From an uncultured Prevotellaceae bacterium (GTDB taxonomy: Bacteria > Bacteroidota > Bacteroidia > Bacteroidales > UBA3663), in NCBI GenBank assembly GCA_900319235.1, contig ONNR01000016.1:1-64000 (forward strand): a DNA stretch of 64,000 bases, in the 5' to 3' direction. Under the pieces are notes generated by a model, which searched no databases, was not told the DNA's origin, and worked only from the letters and a program-made list of their open reading frames with translations. Below, piece by piece: positions 50,101 through 58,100 of the stretch; positions within the stretch are counted from its first letter, which is position 1; every line of letters begins with the position of its first letter. Both the position numbers and the translations under genes were made by a program.

Positions 50101-50399
50101 ATGCCGGTCGCAGCCGTCTGCGTCCTGTGCTTATGACCACGTTGACCACCCTGCTTGGTATGTTGCCAATGGCAATCGGTACTGGCCAGGGTTCGGAGAT
50201 GTGGCAACCTATGGGTGTCTCGATTATTGGTGGTCTGCTCGTTTCGACGGTGATGACCCTTGTGGTTGTTCCTTCGATCTACTGCATCGTCCAGGGCGTC
50301 AAGATCAAGACCGAGCGCAAGCTTTGGGCCAACAAACTTGGTGTCGAGGCTGAATGGAACAAGAAACGCCATAAGATCAAGACTCTCCGCAAGAAGTGA
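47157..50399 (+). CDS. RND family efflux pump (HAE1/AcrB type)
   Basis: A 1080-aa inner-membrane, proton-driven transporter. The N-terminal motif LYEGAVRRPIMTTLVFIAI and the large periplasmic loops are typical. In the fourth helix the proton-relay pair D410-D411 appears in IGNVVDDAIVVLENV. The lysine partner K957 lies in IGIVVKNGIVLIDY. It is the third gene in a tolC-adaptor-RND-PG0541 operon, a usual Bacteroidetes order. Substrates are not predictable. The divergent LytTR two-component pair may regulate it. Confidence 0.93.
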   Translation: MTLYEGAVRRPIMTTLVFIAIAIFGLFSLSKLPIDLMPDIDTNMIMVMETYPGASAEDIENNVTRPLENTLNSVNYLKHITSQSQENYAMITLEFEYGYDIDALTNDVRDKLDMVSSALPDGAGTPIIFKFSTDMIPILVLSAQAKESTPALYKILDDQVANPLARIAGVGSVSVSGAAERTIYIYCDPNKLEAYGLTINGIAGVISAENVNVPGGSFDTGNNAYTLRVEGEFDDPQEMLDLVVGHKGDQLVYLRDVAEVKDGLQERAQKVTTFFTNESDPRGYSGEQGAMIIVQKQSGANSVAISEKVLAMLPQIQKTLPSDVTLGVIVNTSENIYATIGSLEEIIVYAMLFVALVCFLFLGRWRAVVVIVLTIPLSLVASFIYLAVVGSSINMISLSCLSIAIGNVVDDAIVVLENVTNHIERGSEPKQAAIHGTNEVAISVIASTLTMIGVFFPLTMVSGMTGVLFKELGWMMCIIMIVSTTSALTFTPMMCSQMLRLKKRESWFSRWYDHFIVRGLLDKLDHWYAKRINWAVRHRKTMVAAIAVFFVVSMLPAVFGLIGTGFFPQQDSGRISVKLELPIGTRQARAEEIANELANTWMSRWGTPDKKVLKACNFTTGQADTDNTFASMQSNGTHIISFNIAMYKVAQRGMKISMYEVGNQMRQDLKKYPELAKIQVTEGGQRGMGGQTTADFEIYGYDLAYTDSLTNLMKTYMESLPGVSQINISRPDRQPEVQVDFDRKKLARYGLNTQTAGMYLRSAFNGTTASYFREDGEEYDIIVRYTPEVREDVKTIENIWMPSAAGAVRVRDVGQVVERETLPTIERKDRQRVNTMSCVVNADVSDLGSVVKAGQAYIEQLRNEGYLSGDTDIQVSGSYEDQQDSFKDLTVLGILILLIVFIVMAAQFESWSDPFIIMLVSIPFTFTGIVLALWITGIDLNIMSMLGGVMLIGIVVKNGIVLIDYIHLLRERGESVISAVVHAGRSRLRPVLMTTLTTLLGMLPMAIGTGQGSEMWQPMGVSIIGGLLVSTVMTLVVVPSIYCIVQGVKIKTERKLWANKLGVEAEWNKKRHKIKTLRKK

Positions 50400-50437
50400 T
50401 CACGTTCTTATTATCAAGACCATAATAGACTATTATT

Positions 50438-50731
50438 ATGAAAGGAATATTTATAGCATTCGACCAGGCACATCGCGATGAGGTGGTAGCAGGTCTTGCC
50501 AGCTGTATGCAGCATGGATATACGATGTTTCCCGATACATGGGGACGAGGAACCAACGGCGGCATACCCCACTATGGCAGTCATGCATGGCCAGGACAGA
50601 ACAGTGCCATCTTCGCAGTGTGTGAAGACGATCGCGTGGAGAGGATTCTCGAACGCTTGAGGAAGATTGACAAGGAGCGCCCACAACTCGGACTACGTGC
50701 CTTCGTGGTGCCGGTTGAGCAGGCAATCTGA
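50438..50731 (+). CDS. PG0541 family transporter-associated protein (PII-like)
   Basis: A 97-aa protein of the PG0541 family found downstream of RND pump genes in Bacteroidetes. It starts MKGIFIAFDQAHRDEVVAGL and contains GRGTNGGIPHYGSHAWPGQNSAIFAV, consistent with a small ferredoxin/PII-like fold with a flexible loop. Its presence as last gene of the efflux operon, 38 bp after the pump, suggests it senses a signal or binds the pump. The mechanism is unknown. Confidence 0.85.
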   Translation: MKGIFIAFDQAHRDEVVAGLASCMQHGYTMFPDTWGRGTNGGIPHYGSHAWPGQNSAIFAVCEDDRVERILERLRKIDKERPQLGLRAFVVPVEQAI

Positions 50732-50823
50732 TTCGGATTATTTATCTCAATGGAGCGAAAACCCGCGTTACTTCGGGCTTTCGCTCTTTTTTCAGCCAAT
50801 TTTCATTCTTTTTCCACTGAAGA

Positions 50824-50855
50824 TTTGCTTTTTTCTCAAATTCTTTTTATATTTG
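50824..50855 (+). promoter_or_regulatory. HerA-like gene promoter, TTTG-N20-TATATTTG
   Basis: TTTG at 50824-50827 and TATATTTG at 50848-50855 with 20-bp spacing; the ATG is 33 bp downstream. Confidence 0.75.
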
Positions 50856-50888
50856 CGGCGTGAATAAAATAACCTCAAAATAACTCCC

Positions 50889-52592
50889 ATGTACACTTCC
50901 GACAAACAACTTTACGTAGCCCATTCGACTAATGGCCCTATCCACCTGGTAGGGAAGATGTGTAACCGCCATGGCCTTATCGCCGGTGCCACAGGTACGG
51001 GCAAGACCGTTTCGCTGCAGGTGCTGGCAGAGACATTCAGCCAGGCCGGTGTGCCGTGCTTTATGGCCGATATGAAAGGTGACTTGAGCGGCATCAGCCA
51101 GACCGGTACTATGTCGAGCTTCATACAGAAGCGTTGCGCCGAGTTCGGCATCGAGAATCCGCAGTTCCAACCCTGCCCCGTGCGATTCTGGGACGTCTTT
51201 GGCGAACAGGGCTATCCCATGCGCACCACCGTTTCGGCCATGGGTCCGCAGCTCCTTGCTCGACTGCTCGGACTCAACGACACGCAGGCGGGCGTGCTCA
51301 ACATCGTCTTCCGCATAGCCGACGACAATAACCTGCTGCTCATTGACATCAAGGACCTGCGCCTGATGCTTGACTTCTGTGGCAAGAACGCCTCGAAGCT
51401 CACCACTGAGTACGGTATGATTTCGACAGCCAGCGTCGGTGCCATCCAGCGTGCCATCATGACGCTCGAATCGGAGGGCGCCGAGCAGTTCTTTGGCGAA
51501 CCGGCGTTCAACATCCAGGACCTCATCGAAACGGAGAACGGACGCGGCATTATGAACGTGCTTTGTGCCGACAAGCTGATGCTCAAGCCGAAGCTCTATT
51601 CGACCTTCCTGCTTTGGCTCATCACCGAACTTTATGCCAACCTGCCTGAAGTGGGTGACCAGGAACTGCCCAAGCTGGTGTTCTTCTTCGACGAGGCACA
51701 CATGCTATTTGAAGACACTTCGAAGGCGCTTGTCGATAAGATTGAGCAGGTTATCCGTCTGGTACGTTCGAAGGGCGTGGGCATCTACTTTGTCACACAG
51801 TCGCCTACCGACATCCCGCAGGATATCCTTGGACAGCTCGGCAACCGCATCCAGCATGCCCTGCGTGCCTATACTCCCAAGGACCAGAAGGCCGTGCGCA
51901 CAGCCGCCGAGACCTTCCGCTCAAATCCGGAGTTCAACACCGCCGATGTCATCATGGAATTGGGAACGGGCGAGGCTCTTGTGTCGTTCCTTGATGCCAA
52001 GGGAGCCCCGACGATGGTGGAGCGTGCACGCATCCTCTTCCCCCTCAGCCAGATTGGTGCCATCACCGCAGGTCAGCGACTTGACATTATGAATGCAGCT
52101 CCCGACTATATCAAGGAATACAAGAACTACTTCGACCGCGAGAGCGCCTATGAGGTTCTGAGCGAGGTTCGCAAGGTTGCCGACGAACAGAAGGCTGCCG
52201 AGGAGCAGGCTAAGGCCGACGAAAAAGCTCGCATCGAAGCCGAGAAGCAGGCCGAGAAGGAACGCAAGGAGGCCGAACGTGCCGCCAAAGCAGAGGAGAA
52301 GGAGCGTAAGGCTGCCGAGAAGAAGTCGTCGTCGGGCCTTTCGCGCACAATCTTCGGCACACTTATTGGTGCGGTGACTGCTAGTGTGGCACGCAGCGTG
52401 GGCAACAGTATCGGCAAGTCAATTACCGGTGGCTCTTCCAAGAAATCCAGCTCATCTTCGAAGAGTTCTTCGTCGAAGAGCAAGAAGAGCAGCGGTGGAG
52501 TTGGCGACATCGTCGGCAAAGCTGCCAAGAGCGCCACAACAACTGCTACCCGCAAGATTACGCAGGAAATCCTGAAGGGACTCTTCAAGTAA
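50889..52592 (+). CDS. HerA-like DUF853 family ATPase
   Basis: A 567-aa P-loop ATPase of the HerA/FtsK-like DUF853 group. Walker A is GATGTGKT at 33-40. Walker B is VFFFDEAHML near residue 265, followed by the sensor region IYFVTQSPTDIPQDILGQLGNRIQHALR. The C-terminal quarter holds a charged coiled coil (AEEQAKADEKARIEAEKQA), then a SIFGTLIGAVTASVARS-type segment and a Ser/Lys-rich tail. These proteins are predicted to move DNA, but their role is unsettled. No nuclease (NurA) partner lies nearby. It is a single-gene unit. Confidence 0.85.
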   Translation: MYTSDKQLYVAHSTNGPIHLVGKMCNRHGLIAGATGTGKTVSLQVLAETFSQAGVPCFMADMKGDLSGISQTGTMSSFIQKRCAEFGIENPQFQPCPVRFWDVFGEQGYPMRTTVSAMGPQLLARLLGLNDTQAGVLNIVFRIADDNNLLLIDIKDLRLMLDFCGKNASKLTTEYGMISTASVGAIQRAIMTLESEGAEQFFGEPAFNIQDLIETENGRGIMNVLCADKLMLKPKLYSTFLLWLITELYANLPEVGDQELPKLVFFFDEAHMLFEDTSKALVDKIEQVIRLVRSKGVGIYFVTQSPTDIPQDILGQLGNRIQHALRAYTPKDQKAVRTAAETFRSNPEFNTADVIMELGTGEALVSFLDAKGAPTMVERARILFPLSQIGAITAGQRLDIMNAAPDYIKEYKNYFDRESAYEVLSEVRKVADEQKAAEEQAKADEKARIEAEKQAEKERKEAERAAKAEEKERKAAEKKSSSGLSRTIFGTLIGAVTASVARSVGNSIGKSITGGSSKKSSSSSKSSSSKSKKSSGGVGDIVGKAAKSATTTATRKITQEILKGLFK

Positions 52593-52626
52593 GGATTAAG
52601 AGAGGTTCGGTATTTCGGTTTTTCGT

Positions 52627-52662
52627 AATTTCGGTATTACGGAATATCGGAATACCGAAATT
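52627..52662. repeat. 12-bp inverted repeat before hppA
   Basis: AATTTCGGTATT at 52627-52638 and its complement AATACCGAAATT at 52651-52662, with a 12-bp spacer. Further TTCGGTATT units lie at 52605-52626. There is no T run, so it may be a terminator stem for the HerA-like gene or a regulatory hairpin for hppA. Confidence 0.5.
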
Positions 52663-52712
52663 ATGATAACAAGATAATAATTTCCTCTTATTATATATTA
52701 AACAAAAATCTT

Positions 52713-54911
52713 ATGGAAAACATTCCCGTTGTCTTTTGGATCGTACCCATCGCATCCATCGTCGCACTGGTGATGGCGTGGGTATTCTTTAGCAGTATGA
52801 TGAAGGCTGACGAGGGTACACCTCGTATGCGCGAGATTGCCGAGTATGTCCGCAAGGGCGCTATGGCTTATCTGAAGCAACAGTACAAGGTCGTGCTCAT
52901 CGTATTCATCGTCCTTGCTGTCATCTTTGCCATCATGGCTTATGGCTTCAATGCCCAGAATCCTTGGGTACCGTTCGCCTTCCTCACTGGTGGCTTCTTC
53001 AGCGGTTTGGCAGGTTTCTTCGGCATGAAGACCGCTACTTATGCTTCGGGCCGTACCGCCAATGCAGCACGCAAGGGTCTCGATAGTGGCCTCAAGATTG
53101 CCTTCCGTTCGGGTGCCGTGATGGGTCTCACCGTGGTGGGTCTTGGCTTGCTCGACATTGCCATCTGGTTTCTCGTGCTCAACCACTTCTATCATGGCGA
53201 CTCCACTTCGCTCATCACCATCACCACTACGATGCTGACCTTCGGCATGGGTGCTTCGACACAGGCCCTGTTTGCCCGTGTAGGTGGTGGCATCTACACC
53301 AAGGCTGCCGACGTGGGCGCCGACATCGTGGGTAAGGTCGAAGCCGACATTCCCGAAGATGATCCACGCAACCCCGCCACCATCGCCGACAATGTGGGCG
53401 ACAACGTAGGTGACGTAGCCGGTATGGGTGCTGACCTTTACGAAAGCTATTGCGGCTCGATTCTCAGTACCGCAGCTCTGGGCGCTACGGCTTATGCCTA
53501 TTCGGCAGGCGATATGCAGCTCCGTGCCGTCATCGCTCCTATGCTGATTGCTGCTGTGGGCGTATTCCTCAGCCTTCTTGGCGTGTTCCTTGTTCGCACC
53601 AAGGAAGGTGCCACAATGAAGGACCTGCTCCATTCGCTTGGAGTTGGTACCAACACCGCAGCTATCCTCATCGCCGTCTGCACCTTCGGCATACTTTGGG
53701 CTTTGGGCTTCGAAAACTGGTGGCAACTCAGTCTTTCTGTAATCAGTGGTTTGGCAGCCGGTGTCATCATCGGACAGGCTACCGAGTACTACACCTCGCA
53801 GTCCTATACACCAACGAAGGAGATTTCGGCAGCTTCGAAGACCGGTTCGGCCACGGTGATCATCAAGGGTATCGGCACGGGTATGATTTCGACCTGTATC
53901 CCCATGCTCACCATCTCGATTGCCATCTGCCTTAGTTACCTTTGCGCCAATGGCTTTGACTTCAGCATGAGTGCAGGCAGCATCCAGCTGGGCCTCTACG
54001 GCATCGGCATCGCAGCTGTCGGTATGCTTTCGACGCTTGGCATCACCCTTGCAACTGACGCTTACGGTCCTATTGCCGACAATGCCGGTGGTAATGCCGA
54101 GATGAGCGAACTGGGTGAGGAGGTACGTCATCGCACCGATGCTCTCGACGCACTGGGCAACACTACAGCTGCTACGGGCAAGGGCTTCGCCATCGGTTCG
54201 GCAGCTCTTACTGCACTTGCACTTCTGGCTTCGTATATCGAGGAGGTGAAGATTGCCATGGACCGTGTGGGCAAGACCATGACCGACGTTGCCGGCAACA
54301 CCATCGAGGCAGGCAAGGCCAATATCCCCGACTTCATGAACTACTTCCAGGTGAACCTGATGAACCCGAAGGTGCTCGTCGGCATCTTCATCGGTGCCAT
54401 GGCAGCGTTCCTGTTCTGTGGTCTTACCATGGGCGCTGTAGGACGTGCAGCCGGCAAGATGGTCGAGGAGGTTCGTCGCCAGTTCCGTGAGATCAAGGGC
54501 ATCCTCGAAGGCAAGGGCACACCCGACTATGGTCGTTGCGTCGAGATTTCGACCCTGGCAGCACAGCACGAGATGATCGTTCCCGCCCTGCTCGCCATCA
54601 TCATCCCCATCCTCGTAGGTCTGTTCCTCGGTGTGGCTGGTGTGCTTGGCCTGCTTGTCGGAGGTCTTTCGTCGGGCTTCACGCTTGCAGTGTTCATGTC
54701 GAATGCAGGTGGTGCATGGGACAATGCCAAGAAGTATGTCGAGGAAGGCAACTTCGGCGGCAAGGGTTCTGCATGCCACAAGGCTACCATCGTGGGTGAC
54801 ACCGTAGGCGATCCGTTCAAGGATACTTCCGGTCCTTCGCTCAACATCCTCATCAAGCTGATGTCGATGGTCAGCATCGTGATGGCAGGTCTTACCATCG
54901 CATTCCTCTAA
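52713..54911 (+). CDS. hppA: Membrane-bound cation-pumping pyrophosphatase, K+-dependent type
   Basis: A 732-aa integral membrane pyrophosphatase that couples PPi hydrolysis to outward movement of H+ and/or Na+. The catalytic block is around 200-245 ([20 protein letters not shown] and then [20 protein letters not shown]). The segment [10 protein letters not shown] near residue 482 has Ala and Gly at the positions that mark K+-dependent enzymes; K+-independent ones have Lys. Related Bacteroides enzymes move both Na+ and H+, so dual pumping is possible but not shown here. About 16 helices are expected. A terminator follows. Confidence 0.93.
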   Translation: MENIPVVFWIVPIASIVALVMAWVFFSSMMKADEGTPRMREIAEYVRKGAMAYLKQQYKVVLIVFIVLAVIFAIMAYGFNAQNPWVPFAFLTGGFFSGLAGFFGMKTATYASGRTANAARKGLDSGLKIAFRSGAVMGLTVVGLGLLDIAIWFLVLNHFYHGDSTSLITITTTMLTFGMGASTQALFARVGGGIYTKAADVGADIVGKVEADIPEDDPRNPATIADNVGDNVGDVAGMGADLYESYCGSILSTAALGATAYAYSAGDMQLRAVIAPMLIAAVGVFLSLLGVFLVRTKEGATMKDLLHSLGVGTNTAAILIAVCTFGILWALGFENWWQLSLSVISGLAAGVIIGQATEYYTSQSYTPTKEISAASKTGSATVIIKGIGTGMISTCIPMLTISIAICLSYLCANGFDFSMSAGSIQLGLYGIGIAAVGMLSTLGITLATDAYGPIADNAGGNAEMSELGEEVRHRTDALDALGNTTAATGKGFAIGSAALTALALLASYIEEVKIAMDRVGKTMTDVAGNTIEAGKANIPDFMNYFQVNLMNPKVLVGIFIGAMAAFLFCGLTMGAVGRAAGKMVEEVRRQFREIKGILEGKGTPDYGRCVEISTLAAQHEMIVPALLAIIIPILVGLFLGVAGVLGLLVGGLSSGFTLAVFMSNAGGAWDNAKKYVEEGNFGGKGSACHKATIVGDTVGDPFKDTSGPSLNILIKLMSMVSIVMAGLTIAFL

Positions 54912-54923
54912 GGATTTACATAC

Positions 54924-54960
54924 AAAAAGGTGGCTAACCTCACGGTCGGCCACCTTTTTA
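54924..54960 (+). terminator. hppA terminator
   Basis: AAAAAGGTGGC pairs with GCCACCTTTTT around a 15-base loop, 13 bp after the hppA stop. Confidence 0.8.
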
Positions 54961-55174
54961 ACAGCGTTTTACTTTTGTCTTGATTTCTTATCTGGTGCAA
55001 AGATAGGGGATTTTGACGAGATAAGGAATCGGGAGACAATGTTGTTGCGGAAAAATGTATTTCTTTGCTTTGAAAGACGACAACGTTGGAATCTGTGATT
55101 TTGATATGGACAAAAAAACATCCTGTCGAGCGAAAGCTGGGCAGGATGCTTTTTGTGTGGATGGGATTGATTTG
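54961..55174. other. Gap between hppA and the pectinase gene
   Basis: About 210 bp, AT-rich, containing a CAAAGATA element at 54997-55004 without a good partner and the pectinase terminator. No gene is visible. Confidence 0.35.
55112..55155 (-). terminator. Terminator after the pectinase gene
   Basis: On the minus strand AGCATCCTG pairs with CAGGATGTT and a T run follows, 20 bp beyond the stop codon. Confidence 0.75.
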
Positions 55175-58100
55175 TTATTTCATTATGACCCCTTGGCTGC
55201 AGATTACGATACCCTGGTAATTGGATGTCACTTTTTGGCCGAAGAGATTATAGAGGGCCGAGGAACGAAAGGAAGGCGTGTCGGCATGAATCGTTTGGAT
55301 GCCAGTGACGGCATTGGAGGGATTGCCGAGGCCGCCCATCTCGTTGGCTACGCGTACAGAGTAAGTGCCGGCAGCGTCACCTTCAGGCAGCGTGTAGGAG
55401 AGACCCGTGGTGAAGGCTACGGGATGGCCGTCTTTGCAAACGACGAAACCGATGGCGGGTTCTGGACAAGCCCAGGTGAGCGTGCGGTCGGTGAGCACTA
55501 CTTCGACGTTGAGTTGCTGGGTGTAGTCTTGAGGATTCCAATTGGGGAATACCTTGTCGAGCGTATATTCGGCAGCCTGCTCCTCGGTGATGACGCATGG
55601 GTCGGAGTTGGCAGCGGCATTGCATGCACTGATGGAGCGTGAACTGAGGTCGAGCGGATTGCCATCGGCATCGCGCGAGTCGAACTCATGGAAACGAACG
55701 ACGAGGCCAGATGACATCGAGCCCCAACCTACGGCATTGGGCAAGGAGCGCATCGTGGTGTGAAGGTAGGTGCTGGATGGAGAGTCACCCCAGGGACGTC
55801 CCAGACGATAGCCTTCGGCACCTTCGATGGTACATTTGTTGAAGACGATGCCCTTGTAGCCAGTCTGCGTATTGGGTGCAGTGATGACAGCTCCCGAACT
55901 GATGGGACGCAAGGTGCAATGCTCGAAGAACATCGTGCCATCGCCATAGATGAAATCTACCTCGCCGGCGATGTCGCAGTCCTCGAAGTAAGCTGTGGCA
56001 TCGGCCTTGTTGAGATAATAGGTATCCTGCACGCCTTGCAGACGCACATTCTTGTAGATGGCCTGTTTGGCACGTTGGCGAAGGGCCAATGCCTGGCCTT
56101 TGGACTTGCCGGAGTCCCAGTCACGTGCTTGACGAATGGTCAGATCCTGCATATAGACGCCGTTCTGGTTCTGGTCGATGAAGAGCACGGGCGTCTCGTC
56201 CTGATACTTAGTTACCATGCCAGGATTGTTCATGAGGAGCACACCCTCCATACTTTCGCCGATGAGAGAGGTGTTCTTCACAACTTTGGTGAGTGCTTTG
56301 GTGCCGAAGTCGTAGGTGCCATCGAAGAGGAAGATACGATATCGCTCGTCGAGGTTCGGACGCTTGGCTGCTGCATCGAGGGCGACGAGAAGTTCGTCGA
56401 TGGAGTGGACAGCGGCATCGTAAGGTGCACAATTATCGAAGATTTCATCATAAGCGCTGTATGCCTTGAAATTGGCAAAGAAATAGGCATCGGAGGTTAC
56501 GGTGTATTCGAAGGAAGGATCCTTGCTGACGAGAATTTCGTCTTCATCGGTCCAGCCCACGAAGTTGTAGCCAGCGTTTGCTTTGGCTGTGAGCGTGACG
56601 ACAGTTCCTTCGCGATAAACGCCACCTGCCGGATTGAGGGTCACTGTGCCACCTTCGGCGGGAAGGGCTTCGGCTCCTACACTATATTGTTCGGCGGAGG
56701 AACTTCCGCTCCAATCGCCACTGATCGTGACTTGATTGAAGCCCACTTGCTTGGAGTTGCCGAGGCTGTAGATGTAGATGCGGAGGGCAAAGGGAAGACC
56801 CCCTTCAGGGTTGTTAAGAGAGGTTATGATGGGTTCTGAAAGGTTCAAAAGGCTCAAATCGTGGGAGATGGAGGTTACGGCAGTGTTGTCGCGTTCGGGG
56901 ACGAGTCCTTCGTCGAGGAGCACTTCCTCGTCACCATAGACGGCATAGATGTCGAGTTTGCCGCCATCGGTGCCGAAGCGCATGGCATTGAGGCTAATTG
57001 TCGTAGGGGTGAAGCTGACACCGGAAGCGGGGACGACGCGGAATTCAACCACATAGTTTGGATCGGGAGCAGAGATCTGTTCAGCGGGCTGGAAGGCTAC
57101 CCAACTTGCTTTGATCACCTTGTCGGTCTTGGACATATAACTGAGGTAATCCTCGTTGTAGGAGGCTGTGGCTGAGGCGAAAGCGAGGGCAGAGTCTTCG
57201 TCGCTGAAGTTGCCGGCTGCCACGTAGGCTCCCGTGTTCCAAGGCCATTTGATTGTGACGCTACCCGATTGGGCATGGGTTGGTTCTTCGTAGGGGAATA
57301 GGACAGCGATGGAGCGAAGTGCAACATCGGCGGGCACAGTAATGAAGGCGAGGGTGGAGTCGGGGCTCACGTTGTTTTCGACCTCGGTGTCGTTAACAAA
57401 GGTTTTTGCCCCTGAACGAAAGGGCAGGGTGATGTGAAGTCCGGAATATTCTACATAGGTGTCGATGCTGATGCCTTCGACTTCGTTCTGATTGACATAG
57501 ATGCCTTCGTCCTCGGCATTGAGCACGGGGGCAACAGGCAGAGTGAAATCCCAAGTCCAGCGGGTGTCGTGACGGCGGTCGTCAATCGAGATGTTATTCT
57601 TCTGGAAGACTGGCGTGAACGTCATATTTTCGACGAGAGTGACAACATCCCCGATGTTGTAGATTTTGCCCTGGCAGGTCCAACCGATTAGCGTGTACCC
57701 ATCGAGGTAGAGAGACGTGTTCTGAGGGATGGTGTACTGCGAGGCAAAGGGCAAGGTTCCGCCTTGGGGCGCTTCGCCATCAGCGCTGCCTGTGGTGAAG
57801 GAGTAGGTAACCTCATCGGCCATGTCGTGCCCTGGTGTGATGGGATAATCGGAGGTTTCGTAGCGCGACTTTTGCAGTGTGCCGTCAGCAATGCCGTTGA
57901 GGTAGTTCTCTACGTTGGTGTAACCATTGGCTGCGAGGGCTGCACCATCAGCGGGGTCGTTCTTGTCGAAGCCCATCTCGTCTTCATAAGCATTAGGCAT
58001 ACCATCGCAGTCGGCATCGACGATGTAGCGATCGCCTTCTCGCATGCCGAGGAAGGGAAAATTGGTATAGGTAACGCCATCGACAACGTAGGTGTCGTGT

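Noticed and set aside
49440..50372. A 310-aa open frame opposite the RND pump
   Set aside because: It is antisense to a conserved pump and rich in His, Asp and Arg without domain features.
52698..54953. A 751-aa open frame on the minus strand over hppA
   Set aside because: It mirrors the highly conserved pyrophosphatase gene, has no recognisable domain and arises from codon bias. The plus strand has complete family motifs.
55760..56839. A 359-aa open frame opposite the pectinase gene
   Set aside because: It lies fully within the pectinase gene, which has clear catalytic motifs.
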